NCBI GenBank assembly: GCA_035771165.1
Contig: JAWNZC010000348.1
Coordinates: 4,886,501 to 4,950,500 of the forward strand
From: Paragorgia papillata
Lineage: Eukaryota > Cnidaria > Anthozoa > Scleralcyonacea > Coralliidae
Length of the DNA stretch: 64,000 nt
Reading direction: 5' to 3'
Below are positions 36,404 through 60,181 of this stretch, one piece after another. A program made the translations under genes and the position numbers. The notes under the pieces are model-generated. The model did not search any database. It saw nothing but the letters and a program-made list of their open reading frames with translations, and was not told where the DNA came from. Numbering within the stretch: position 1 is the first letter of the stretch; every line of letters starts with the position of its first letter.

Positions 36404-39235
36404 CTGGGCCTATATCTGTATAAAAATAAAGCTTTCTCTGTTGCAATGATGAGTAGATGAATGAAACTTATGCATAAAATTATATATAGTTCAATACATG
36501 CATGCATATAACGATATATTATATAATACCAAGTGTAAATAAAAAACAATTAAGTTAGTGTATAAATGATTATTGCATGTTGTATTAACGTTGACAGACC
36601 AAGAAACACGGAACTTCGTTTGTGGCTGTAAAGATAGATAGTTCTTGTTTTAGTTCTTGGTCCGTGGTGTCACAGTCACTGCATGACATAGCTAAGATTT
36701 ATCATAACTAACTTTTCTACTTTTCTCAGTATTGATAATTGTCGGCCGATATTTTTTGTCTTTAAAATTTAAAACTGAATTATCTTCTTGATTTTTCCCA
36801 AAGCGTACTGTTTTTAAAAGTCCTGAAAGTCCGACGAATTTTACTGTATATGTAAATGGAGATAAGTTGGTCTATTTGTACTGTGCTCACGTTAGCAGGA
36901 CCGTATCCACTTATGGCATTTGCTATAAGCATGTTTCGTATATAAGCATGTTCCATGCACGCATTTTAAACGGACGTGTTGGAAAAGAGTTACTCGACCT
37001 CAAATGAATATAAATCTTTTTTATGCGATGGTGCAGATTATAGAGAGAAAATCCTGGTCGTTTGCAACGCGCGTTGATTGTGGGACATAACGAGACGAAG
37101 AAAAAGCTAAATAAGGAACTCGTCAGATTATCGAACTTATGAGTGTGGTAGTATCTCCATTGCGTGTGTTTAAATACGATTTTTCTCAGTGGCCAAAACT
37201 TTGTATCACATGCACTAGAGTTTGTGAAATAAAGTGATTTATTTAATCTCGATACACTACGTCGGGAACTGATTGCCCAATCTTCCAAGCTAAGGGGCAA
37301 GGGCTTATGTCAGAAGCGTTCGATAATTAGCTATAAGGCATAAGCTCAGATCGATTTTAGTGTTGATTTGTAGTGTCGTATATCCCGTTCATGACTACAT
37401 GAACTCCAAATGTTCATGCGTGTACCTCACCCATGCAGGAATATATTATTAAGATTAGAATTCAGTATACTATCTTGGAAATCATTGTCAGAACGGCAGA
37501 AAGTTAAAGCTGGAGTTCGAATATCACTGAGTTGCAGAACAATCCGATAGAGCATAGTTATATATAGTATATATAAAGTTCAGCCGGTTTTCTGAAGAAA
37601 AAATGCGCGCGGTGTTTGACAACATGCAAATCTTGAAACAGTGAGAATTACAATGCGTCTGCGGTAGCAATTTACATCATTATACAATATACCAATTCTA
37701 AAGAACACTGTTACCAACACTGTGCATTTTATTATCTAATAGTTTTCCGCAAACGATGACTCGGTTTGATTAGCCTGCGTAACAGGCGTTCTGTTCTACA
37801 TGCGTTATTATAGCTATATATATAAACTAACGCTGTTCACGCGCTCTATATTTTAGATATAGCCTTATAGCATTAAGAATTTTGTAATGTTGTGAGTACA
37901 ATTTAAATTAAACTACTTTTATATTTCATTCAGTTAACGCATCCCAGATACAAGATCAGATGGTTTAAATTTCATGCACACTGATTTTTAGCGACTGTTT
38001 TATAACTTTAATATATAGCTATAGCTTTATAGCTGTTTTATAGCTTTAGTTTTATAACTCGTATATATATAGCCGGCCTTGAATGACATTGAACTACAAA
38101 ATCAAAACTTCAAGGAAACGAAATCATGTATGTGATAACGGCGGATATATATGTACATATCGTGAACATTGGTGTAATGGTTTAACATGAATTGCATAAT
38201 ATTTATTTCAAGAATGCTAAATGAGAAGTGAATGATTCTGTTCAACTCACTACGGCATTTCAGCTGTACAATTCATTTCTCATTTTCAAGACTCGACAGT
38301 CAACTCACGTCAATTCTGAGTGTTTGCCTGTAATGTTGAAGTCTAAGGGATGTAATGGTAAGTTATATTAATCGATGTATACAGAAAACAAATCTAAAAT
38401 ATTCGGCTTCATTGCTTTCAAGATGTCAGTGCCAGTGGGGTCAACGTTGCTTTCAACTGAGGAGATGGCGGAACTGCATGTAGCATCATTGTGGACGGCG
38501 AAAGTAGCTTATAAAATCAGAATATCGGCGAATAATGACGTTCAGTATTCCCTCTCATTATTGAGTATTTTTTATTTAATATAAATAGCGATAAAAAAGC
38601 ACTGCACGCCGAATGTTGCTATAAAATATACTGATGCATGATGCTAACGTTTTTACAAATCGAGTTTAGTCTTCGGCTAATATTTTTGTTTTCGATATTT
38701 TAAAACCGAAACATATGCGCTTGGCCATTGGACGAATATTGTTTACTTTAAATGTTATTATAATTTTATTTATAGCTAAAAGTAAAATTTGACAATGTAT
38801 CCGGCTTGAAGGATATAATTAAGAACATAAAAGTTGACTATTATAGTTTATTTGATTTTTCCTGGTTCGCTTTATTGTTTTATTTACATTTTTTTACTTA
38901 AAACTACTCTCGTTTAGGTAACACTAACATGCAATATAAATTGTATTTACAATTTAAAATTGATATTGGGATGTTCTATACAACTAAAGAGATGTACTAT
39001 AAAAGCCGTCCTTCAATGTATCACGAACTGAAACGGCCACTAGTTATCATGTCATAGTCAGACGCCGGCAGCGAGACTAAGTGCTTTATATCAGTATATG
39101 AACAAGGATTTACTGCATATTTATTCAATTTGTTACGAAATATGACTTACCAGAACCTTGAAGCTAAGTTGCTATCGTCCAGACGGGAGTATCGGCGCTA
39201 TCATTTTCGATTTTAAGCTAAATATATAAACTTAC
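36404..39235. other. candidate first intron of PCGF paralogue A
   Basis: No gene is seen. AT-rich, with poly-AT words and a small imperfect inverted repeat at about 36592-36670 (GACAGACCAAGAA... and TTCTTGGTCCGTGG). Short frames have no support. Confidence 0.4.
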
Positions 39236-39247
39236 TTCATCAGCCAT
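39236..39247 (-). CDS. candidate upstream mini-exon of PCGF paralogue A (MADE)
   Basis: Minus-strand ATGGCTGATGAA followed by a consensus donor GTAAGT. It ends in phase 0 and would join the acceptor at 36404 without a stop, adding MADE plus eight residues before the canonical methionine. A second possible non-coding exon ends at a GTAAGT near 39151. It may instead simply be 5' UTR. Confidence 0.35.
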
Positions 39248-39537
39248 TTCGGATGAACAAAATGGCCGGACATGAATCTCATCGAAAGCTCTGAGTTTAG
39301 CGATGAAATAACTAAGAAATGATTATATTCACGGCAAAATAGAATCCTTCAAAAAAAGTTCGTTAGTTTACATACAGTTTACAAATAAGATAGACTTGTT
39401 CACTTGAAAACAGACAGAGTATTACCTGTTTTACTCGAGACACTTTGGCTCCCTTTTGCTGTACGGCGACACAGCTGATGATGACGAATATGAGGGGAGC
39501 GATGTCACGTGACGTTGATATCGAGAGTTGTAAATTT
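39248..39537. promoter_or_regulatory. candidate bidirectional promoter of the two PCGF genes
   Basis: 290-bp segment between divergent mini-exons. It contains the perfect palindrome GTCACGTGAC (39504-39513), an E-box of the USF/MITF type, within GATGTCACGTGACGTT, which also resembles a CRE. There is no TATA box at a clear distance. This is inferred only from the divergent donor-bearing exons on each side. Confidence 0.35.
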
Positions 39538-39592
39538 ATGGCGAAACCGAAAAGTGATTTGTATGTCGAACGATTTTATGTTGAAATGAACT
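39538..39592 (+). CDS. candidate upstream coding exon of PCGF paralogue B
   Basis: Plus-strand ATG opens MAKPKSDLYVERFYVEMN and ends at a GTAAGT donor in phase 1. Joining to the acceptor at 49823 (CTTCTAG) keeps the frame (adds YCLVT) into the canonical methionine at 49837. The implied intron is 10.2 kb. The extension has no counterpart in known PCGF proteins, so it may be an unrelated first exon or a translated leader. Confidence 0.35.
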
Positions 39593-41738
<2,146 letters not shown>

Positions 41739-42687
41739 CTCGACTGCATGCATATAAATTTAAAACGTTTTACGTATACAGGGATGCAATTTTCCATGAG
41801 CCAGTGTATATGGCTATGTCTCTCATATGTTGAGTTCTGATGCAAAAAGAATCCTAAATAAACCTTTGCTTTGAGAATTGAAACGTATCATCAATACTAT
41901 ATAAATGTACTGTATGCAGCTAAGTAAAGCGTAATCATGATTCGTGTAATGGAAAAATTTTAGAGAACAAAGTATATACGACCAATGACGACGCATCTGT
42001 CTGAGCATGCAGTCACAAGCCGTTAGTATTTCTTTCTTTAAAATGTCAACAGCTTCCATATTTTATAGGCATGTATACTTACTCGAAAGTACAAAATAAA
42101 AATTGACATTTGTCAGTTGAACTTTAAGCTTAATTAAGATAAATCGATAACGGTGTCAGTCCATGCATGCAGTAGAAGAAGCCAAGACTAGAGTAATAAT
42201 ATATATAAATGTAATGTAAACACTATAGGTAGAGGTGAAACAGGATTTTTATAGTTACATTAGATTGTTGAATCAAGTATGTAAATATATAACGAATGGG
42301 AACTGAAAGAAAGAATGAAAATCTTGTGGAATAGTTATAAATACACGCACTCGAAATTTAGTACTTCTTTGAGCGACATCTCTTGAAAGTGATATATTTA
42401 ACTTTGCATGCAATCCAATCAATATAATTCAGTGTTCCGAAACACTTTGCACGAACCTGGAATTGCAGCGTGTAACATGTGGCATACAAAATTGCACAGT
42501 GGACTGTAATTATCTCACAAGAAGTTCAACTCCCAATGATAATATATAGGTATATAGGCGCTAGATGCCAAGCTGAGGTTTACCATGAGGCCTCCTGGCT
42601 AACATAATCATTCCACATGAGGGGAGGGGGTGTTCCCATGTGAGATTCATTAGGACAATTTTCCTTGGGGAGACTGCTTGTAGCTAA

Positions 42688-43290
42688 GGGGCCGATTACA
42701 TGAGGCGAGTTGGCCCAGTTAACCAAATTGGCCCCGGGAAAGCCGGGATGAGATTCGGAGTTGACGTCGATGATTTCAACTCGAAATTCGCAATTACCTG
42801 AAGCAAATGTTGCTTCATTTGGGCAAAGTTACGTTAGTTTTACTGCAGTTTTACACTGTTATTTATGTTGATGCAATTTTTTGTAACTATCGTTAAGAAA
42901 AAGATTGTTATTTTCTTGGCTAACCCAGCGAAAGCGTCTTCACGAAGACTAATTAATTTATTAAGTCTTCGCTGCGCCTCGACACACACAAACATTGTTT
43001 TGATATTCTGAACAATCTGAGTTCATTTCAGCTATATTTATCCGTACAATCAAGTTAGTAAACAAACGCGCGGCAGAACGAGTCAAACAGTTTTTCGATT
43101 ACATGGGGAAAAGGTGAAATTTTCAACTCGCTTAACCGAGTTGGTTCGGCAAGCAGCAACCGGAATCCCGGCAAGGCGGGCCAGCTCGGTTGCCGATGTA
43201 ATCGAAATTTTGAAACAAGATCTAGATGATAAATATACGAAGGGGGACAACTCGGTTAACCGGGCCAACTCGCCTCATGTAATCAGCCCC
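42688..43290. mobile_element. Harbinger-type MITE, TAA target duplication
   Basis: Ends GGGGCCGATTACATGAGGCG / CGCCTCATGTAATCAGCCCC, flanked on both sides by TAA, 603 bp. The arms extend inward (GAGTTGGCC / GGCCAACTC). TWA duplication and GGGCC-like ends fit PIF/Harbinger. There is no transposase. Confidence 0.8.
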
Positions 43291-43398
43291 TAAGTAAGCT
43301 AACGGTTCTTGGGGATGCGTAGTAAAGTTCAACTACTTATAATAGCGCAGTCTTCGCTTAACCTTTGCTGGGTATCACCAATAATTCCTGGGTATAGG

Positions 43399-43581
43399 TG
43401 TCGAAAACGTATGAACTTGATTCCGCTACGCCTCCTAAAATACTCCCGCTCACCGTTTAGTTTTGCAATATATTTAATAAAACTCACTTCACCAATATTC
43501 TCACCCTCACTCCTCCAATCCCCCGATTCGAACATGTGGTCTTGGTCTCTTTCACAACTATAACATGAAATTTTCTACACA
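43399..43581 (-). repeat. inverted LTR (left)
   Basis: Minus-strand LTR. It differs from the right LTR by an 8-bp insertion (around 43550) and several substitutions, so the two arms have diverged since formation or were copied from different templates. Confidence 0.75.
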
Positions 43582-43755
43582 CTCCCCCATATGAATCGAG
43601 TACGATTCATATGCCTATCACTGACTTATAGACTGAATGTTAATAACTTATTTAAACATGCGCAATGTCACAATGTTAATTCTTCTGTTCATTTTCTAAT
43701 GTTTCTTGGATCCGTTTTGCTGCGTCGACAGCCGCTTTTCGCTTCGAAACGAACG

Positions 43756-45146
43756 CAGCAACAAGCAGTGAATACTGAGAAGTTTGTTGAAGACAAAGAC
43801 CAACTGAATTTACAATTGAATGCAAATGGAATCTGGGAGTGCCGTGGAAGAATCCAGGGTGAATACCCATTATATTTACCAGATTCTGCAATGTTCACAA
43901 CTAAGCTCGTCCTAAGGGCTCATGTCTACACCCTCCATGGGGGTGTGGGACTGGTTATGGCAAAGATCCGTGGGAAATATTGGGTACCCCGACTTCGCAG
44001 GCTTGCCAAGAAAGTGATCACTGATTGTTGGGGATGTAAAAAGTTTCAAGCAATTGCTGCGAAAAATCCACCACCTGGTCCATTGCCCAGAACCAGAACC
44101 GAACAGTCCACCCCATTTGATGTTATTGGAGTCGATTTTGCGGGACCAGTGAAGTATCGCGATAAAGGGAAAGATCGAAAGTCGTCACATAGTTCTGTAT
44201 TCGTGTAGTTTAACTCGAGCAGTATTCTTAGAGTTGTTACCTAGTCTAGAGACGAGAGAGTTTATCAAAAGTTTCAAACGGCTGATTGCAAGAAGGGGGA
44301 GACCTTCGTTAGTTTACTCGGACAACGGATCTACGTTTGTCGCAGCCGCAAAGTGGTTGAAGTTGGTTCGGAAAGACGAAGAGCTAAATGATTTCCTCCG
44401 TAACCATGAAATTTCTTGGCGGTTTAACCTCAGTAGGGCCCCCTGGTGGGGAGGCCAGTTTGAAAGATTGATCGGGTTAATGAAGACAGCCTTTTATAAG
44501 ACCGTTGGAGGCGGCGTGCTTACTTGGGATGAACTAAGCGAAGTTCTCCTTGACATTGAGATTGCTATTAACAATAGACCGCTCTGTTATGTGGAAGAGG
44601 ACGTACAATTACCAACGCTTACCCCAAATTCAATGTTATTCCTGAATTCCAACTACTTGCCAGAATTAAAGCCATATCACCACGAAGAAACGAAACTTGA
44701 GGAAACGAGCGAAGTTCTTAAAGAAAACGAAGGAAGAAATGTGGAAACGGTGGACAAATGAATACATGCGTGCTCTACGAGAACGTCATAGGTTAAAGCA
44801 TCAGTCGAAAGATAACAACATCGCGGTGGGAGACGTGGTGCTAATCAGGTCGGAGAATCGAAATAGAAACAAATGGCCCTTGGGAATCGTAGAAAGATTG
44901 ATTGAAGGTAAAGACGGTGTTATTCGCGCGATACGTCTAAGAAGTGGCCGAGACCGATTAGAACGAGCAATACAACAGTTATATCCGCTCGAACTCAGTT
45001 GTAATAGCGCTAAGAAAGAGGACGGGGAGGAGACGAACCAAACTCCTTTGGACTCAAAGGCAAGATCGTTCGTTTCGAAGCGAAAAGCGGCTGTCGACGC
45101 AGCAAAACGGATCCAAGAAACATTAGAAAATGAACAGAAGGATTAA
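43756..45146 (+). pseudogene. BEL/Pao integrase remnant, frameshifted
   Basis: Three successive frames. The first (to 44208) has the His/His/Cys/Cys zinc-binding motif (HTLHGGVGL ... CWGCKKFQ) and the first catalytic Asp in VIGVDFAGPV. The second (44234-44761) has the second Asp in YSDNGSTFVAA and the Glu in PWWGGQFERLIG, then NNRPLCY. The third (from about 44760) has the SH3-like tail GDVVLIRSENRNRNKWPLG. The protein normally integrates retroelement cDNA. Breaks near 44208 and 44761 and the absence of gag, protease and reverse transcriptase make it non-functional. Confidence 0.85.
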
Positions 45147-45251
45147 TATTGTGACATTGCGCATGTTTAAATAAGTTATTAACATTCAGTCTATAAGTCA
45201 GTATATAGGCATATGAATGCATATGAATCGTACTCGATTCATATGGGGGAG

Positions 45252-45425
45252 TGTGTAGAAAACTTCATGTTATAGTTGTGAAAGACCACATGTTCGAATC
45301 GGGGGATTGGAGGAGTGAGGGTGAGAATATTGGTGAAGTGAGTTTGATTAAATATATTGCAAAACTAAACGGTGAGCGGGAGTATTTTAGGAGGCGTATG
45401 GAATCAAGTTCATACGTTTTCGACA
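45252..45425 (+). repeat. LTR (right)
   Basis: Begins TGTGTAGAA directly after a polypurine stretch (GGGGGAG) and ends TTTTCGACA. Short for a BEL LTR, but it has the TG...CA ends. Confidence 0.75.
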
Positions 45426-45429
45426 TAGG

Positions 45430-46918
45430 ATCAGAAAATATGCAAATTCCAATACTGAAAATCAGTTTTAAATTCCTTACTTGCAAGATCTTGCAAGTCA
45501 CTGCAGTTAAAAAAGATGACATGTACAATTTTGACATGCAAATATACAAGACAGACGGTTTTGCGTTCATTATTGACTAAATTCATGGCGCCAACCCACT
45601 AAAATTTCATATTGATATATAAAATAATACGTTTGAATTTAGAGCCGTGAAACATCATATAGGAAATATATACAGCCATCATGAAATCTCTTTTGCTTAT
45701 TGTAAGTTTTACCCATCTTTCCCCGCCTAGCTCGTTTATGTGCATGTGTCTGTAATTCCAAAGAAGTTTTCATTTGTAATTTCTTTCCATCTAGTCTATT
45801 TAGGTGATATGATTGCAGCGATCAGCGGAACTAAAGATCACGTGATCATCAGTAATTTGCATTCGTTAATTCATAAACGTGATTGCTGAATTATCAAGCA
45901 AGAACAGTCTTGACGAAGCGTGTCTGTTCACTTTTCCTGAGGTAACTGCCTTCGTTTGCTTATTTTATGTTTATGCTTCACCTAGGTTCACACACAACGC
46001 TATAGAATCATGGTTTAGCGCATAATTGTAGGCCATTGTACACACGAATTCAGTCAGTGTTGATTTTATTACCGTCGACCGGTCTGGTGGTCTTTGTTAG
46101 TAGTGATAAAGAAATTTATAGTGTCCTATTCAAGCAATTTTTAAGTCTTAAAAACATTGAATCATCTTCATATGAATTTACTTACATTTTATCTAGACAC
46201 TTGACTATTTGCTTACAGGTTTTGATTATTAGGATAGTTATAGATTTACACGTATATAAATATTATACATATATCTAGCGATATGGCGTCACAAGTCACA
46301 ACGATAAATGTAGTATATAGCCGTAAAGTTGAGACACATGACAAAGTGAACCATCTCATATACTTATACTGACTTTTACGAATCATTATTAAACGTGCTA
46401 TCTGACTTCAAATAATCATTATACAGATCTTGAACTATATATAGTATAGTATAGGTAGTAGAAGAAAGACTATAAACATATCTCTGACGTATACTGCGAG
46501 TTTTTCTTGGTAAAAGAGACAACAGTTGGGAGTATAGATCAAACAGTAAATCGATACCGTATGCGGAGCTGCAATACACCAACTTTTTACTGATATTCTG
46601 ACTAGACCCATCTATGACCTATGTAACAGTATATTCGCACAGCATATATATATAAAGTCCGATACTTATAAGCCTTAATATGACTGAACATAAGGCTTAT
46701 CTATCGAACTTTATATATGCTTCAGCTTCCGTATATAATTCTCGACTGAGCCTTTGTAAGGAACACGGTTCGCAAATTTTCCTATAATAAACCGTGCAAA
46801 AAGATTCACAAATGTGCGACGTTAATTAATTAAATCATAAGCGAACAAAATGACAAATATTAAACACGATATCATTGCTGTGCTGGCTATAAAAGCTTGT
46901 ATGTAGAGTTCGGTTCTT
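45430..46918. other. no gene recognised
   Basis: AT-rich spacer. A hairpin at 46639-46722 (GCATATATATATAAAGTCCGA ... CGAACTTTATATATGC) flanks inverted ATAAGCCTT / AAGGCTTAT. An ATG with a following GTAAGT at about 45681 (MKSLLLI) could start a secreted protein but has no further exon. Confidence 0.35.
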
Positions 46919-46919
46919 C

Positions 46920-47054
46920 AGGCTACGTCCACACGTATACGTTTTCGTAGCGTTTTCATATTGTTCTCCGTCCTCAAGGGAATAGAAAACAATGGTCTAC
47001 TTACCTGAAACAATATGAAAACGCTACGAAAACGTATACGTGTGGACGTAGCCT
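46920..47054. mobile_element. MITE with 45-bp near-perfect TIRs
   Basis: Ends AGGCTACGTCCACACGTATA / TATACGTGTGGACGTAGCCT, continuing through GTTTTCGTAGCGTTTTCATA. The last 17 bp are tandemly repeated just outside (47055-47071), suggesting slippage or a second insertion. Confidence 0.85.
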
Positions 47055-47356
47055 ACGTGTGGACGTAGCCTCAGTTGACGTCTATTAAAAGTCCCAAGAG
47101 TATTAATGTCACATGTAGATAAAGTAGATCTGGGTATGACGTTGGCTAGCATGCATGCATGGACGACTAAAGACATGCGGAGCACGGCAGATCTATACTG
47201 GAAACTGATCTTGTATATGTAGTAAATATCGGATAATAAGTTATACTAGTGCTTTACAGCATATATCCTCGTTTATACTTTTCATCATGCATAAATATAA
47301 TAAACCTCTTTATAAACCTAGGCCTATAGGGACGTAGATCACATATACAGTATAAT

Positions 47357-47674
47357 TATTAAAGGTGAATAACGCACAGTCCGTGCTACGCATGATCCGC
47401 CATCTTTGTTTTGGTGGGTCTCACAAACAAGACATTCGTAGATAATGTATAAACCGTTCGGAACAACATGGCGGAAAACCAAGTGATTCGTGCGAGGATA
47501 TCTCTTCGGATTTCTTCTATTTCCGCTAAAAATGTTTCGTTTCAAGTACAAGTGATGAAGAGGAAGCAAGAAAGGCTTACAATCTTGAATAAGGTATCAG
47601 TATATTTTTGGTAAATAGAGATGTAAACATTAGTTTCGTACATGCGCAGTAGGGACTGTTATTCACCTTTAATA
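47357..47674. mobile_element. MITE with TATTAAAGGTGAATAAC termini and an exon-like insert
   Basis: Left TATTAAAGGTGAATAAC, right GTTATTCACCTTTAATA; ATGCG-rich subterminal repeats follow. Inside, a plus-strand ATG at about 47468 opens MAENQVIRARISLRISS... and continues about 42 codons to an AATAAG/GTATCA donor-like site. Confidence 0.7.
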
Positions 47675-47985
47675 TTGGTTAATCATAAATTGATTTGGAA
47701 TAACCGTTGGTTTGAATTTAGTGACAACGTTTATCTTATACTCTTTACATTTTGAGAAATAATTAGAAAATGATTCGTTCAGTTTGCGATATCGTATAAG
47801 GAATCTACGATAAATGGATAAATACCGTTCACCGTTGAGTCGCTACCACAATTGACGACGAAAACTGCTTAATAATATATGAAAAAGAAAGACGTATTAT
47901 TATCAACAAAGAAACTAATGCAAAGAAAAGTAAAAGGATTGGAAGTCTAGAATTAACGTTCACACGACACGACTCCTAATCTTCC

Positions 47986-48421
47986 CTCTGCAAACATCCG
48001 ACACTTTTCCTGTCGTGCATGCGCGAAGTTACCTTGGCAACGAAGTTCAGAAACACGAGATATGCGTGAATATCACGAGGCGATAGCCGAGTGTTTCACC
48101 AGCTCTGTGAGTCGTCTTATTATTTTCCAAGCACTGTAAACAACTTTATACCGACTCTGTGACAAAGTATTCCTATTTCTTTACGGAAATAATGTTTTGA
48201 ATAGTAAATAAAGACATAAAAACAGGGTTATAGAAGCTCAACTGGCTCAGCAACGCTGATTGTTACACTCTAGCGCCACCACGTGAACAACTCGTTAGTC
48301 ATTGACGCTCAGTAGCCAATCAGAATGTGTGTCGCACCAAACCTGTTTTCAAAACTGGTTTGACACGTCCAAGATCATGGACGGCGGCTACATCAAACAA
48401 AGCGTCGGATGTTTGCAGAGG
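47986..48421. repeat. inverted repeat pair
   Basis: CCTCTGCAAACATCCGAC at 47986 and GTCGGATGTTTGCAGAGG ending near 48421, with ACTCCTAATC on both outer sides. Probably a decayed foldback element. Confidence 0.5.
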
Positions 48422-49191
48422 TCTCTTTCTTATAGAGAGACCTCAGGGAACTCCTAATCCTGTCGGATAATAATTGTCGGATTGTCGCCCCGACTTTCCC
48501 TTTCGCCGGTTCGCCCGTACTCCGGAATGCATACATCTCATGCGAGCTCTCATGCGAGTTAATGAATGTTGCCATTTCGGAAAGTTAAACGTCAGTATTT
48601 CGTTGCTGAAAATCTCGGCAGTTCATCAACTTTCACTCTGACGCAAAATTACTCCCTCGCTTTAGTAAAAACATAAAATAAACCGTTTCGGATGGGAAGG
48701 AGTTACAGGAGTTGACACACCGCGAAGCTAAATGTAGAGAAACCATGCACTTTAAGCTTGAATGGTATTCAAGTCAGCCTGCGCCGCTGCCGCAGACGCG
48801 ACTAAAACGGTGTTATGTGTTTACGTTGGATAAGTCAAATATTGCATACATGTGAAATTTAATATCCCACACGGGATTGCAGACCTTGCAACCTTGCAGT
48901 TTAAGGTTAAAGCTATTGGCAGTGTTACCGCCGACTCGTTATTTTTTTTCAGAAACTACGGAGGCGGACGGGTAGAGGGGTACAATACAATGAATCGCTA
49001 ATACTTCGAGATTCATACTTCGAGATTCTCCGGTCTCTTAAAATAATGTTCTTTTTATGACATACCGTTCAGAAAACTGGAAAGGCAGATTATATAAGCG
49101 TCATGCAGACGATACATGTTGGTTGCAGAGTTGATGCTGCAGTCCGATTACGGAGTTCGTTAGATTGTTGAGAACAGATCTGACATTACTG

Positions 49192-49332
49192 TACCCTGGG
49201 TGAGGTTTTTCGACGCTCGTGGGGGATAACGGGGACACACGAGGAAGTCAGGCGGTAAAGTGGGAGGGGCCAGCGTCCTCCCGTATCCCCATTGTCCCTA
49301 CGAGCGTGGAAGAACCTCTGGCACCCAGGGTA
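49192..49332. mobile_element. MITE with 9-bp target-site duplication (Mutator-like)
   Basis: 141 bp with ends TACCCTGGGTG / CACCCAGGGTA and inner arms GAGGTT...CGCTCGT / ACGAGCGT...AACCTC. ACATTACTG is present directly on both sides (49183-49191 and 49333-49341). Nine-base duplications are typical of Mutator-like elements. A related fragment lies at 56568-56665. Confidence 0.8.
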
Positions 49333-49822
49333 ACATTACTGCCGACTGCGTGTCATTTGATTAGGCGTGATACACTTTACTGAGTTCAAGTACTAACGCT
49401 TACAAAACTCTAATCCTAGTCACAAAACCGGTTTTACCGGCTTATACTGCTTGTATGCTAACCTGACCTACTCGGAGCAGTTTTGAAAATTTCCGGTTTG
49501 TGACTGGGGCTAGGGTTTTTAGATGGCCCAGAAAGTCCCAGTATATAGCTGCTAGTTGATCTGCTTATATGTATAGAGAATTGCATTATTTTGCACTTGT
49601 AGTGAAGTAGTATAGACTTCACTCTCACTACATACTGGGTGGAGAACTAAGGGACAGTGAACTCGGACTAGCAAACCGAAGCTCGCGGGTTCGAATTAAT
49701 CCTAGCCGGGCCAAGTATAGTTTTCTCTACTTGTCCGGTATATGGTTCGTCACTTGGAGCAACACTTTCAGTTATTACCATTAACATACTAATCTAATTA
49801 AAACTAATTGCTTACCTTCTAG

Positions 49823-59805
<9,983 letters not shown>

Positions 59806-60181
59806 CGATCCTCTTTTGATTTTTGTAAAAATATATTTATAATTAGATCTTATGCAATTAGATCTTATGTTTTGTACAACAGGCGAGTTGTCAGTAAAGC
59901 TTAATCATTTTGCAGTAAATTAACAGTTTTGAACCTAGGTTTGTTAGTATATGCTCTATGTATGTAAATCTGAGATATTTCACTTGACTTTAAAGATGGC
60001 TGCCACTGAGGCCGTCGAAACGCCAGTCACCACCACCACCAATTTCTCATAAATGGACTACACACGTAAAAACGCACGGGTTCCATGTTTGCAAGCAAGT
60101 TGTTTGTAAACGAGTAACTTTCACGAATTAACATGTTGACTAATATCCTGAATCGCAATATACGTAGTTTAATTAATTTAA

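Larger units (their letters stand above)
43399..45425 (+). mobile_element. BEL/Pao-derived element with inverted LTRs
   Basis: A retrotransposon segment bounded by inverted repeats: 43399-43755 and 45067-45425, about 357-359 bp each. Each arm is an LTR of about 175-183 bp (begins TGTGTAGAA, ends TTTTCGACA) plus the adjacent 3' internal region. In a normal LTR element the LTRs are direct; here both outer ends are LTR 3' ends. TAGG occurs on both sides (43395-43398 and 45426-45429), consistent with a target-site duplication. The body encodes only integrase and the C-terminal tail. Confidence 0.8.

Noticed and set aside
45681..45701. Possible signal-peptide start exon MKSLLLI with GTAAGT
   Set aside because: Seven codons and no compatible downstream exon found.
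49652..49712. Possible tRNA gene from a GGGTTCGAATT word
   Set aside because: A B-box-like word is present but no convincing acceptor stem or anticodon arm can be drawn; probably a decayed SINE.
59997..60053. Short frame MAATEAVETPVTTTTNFS
   Set aside because: 18 codons only, no splice donor. It lies downstream of the PCGF B stop, probably in its 3' UTR or just beyond.
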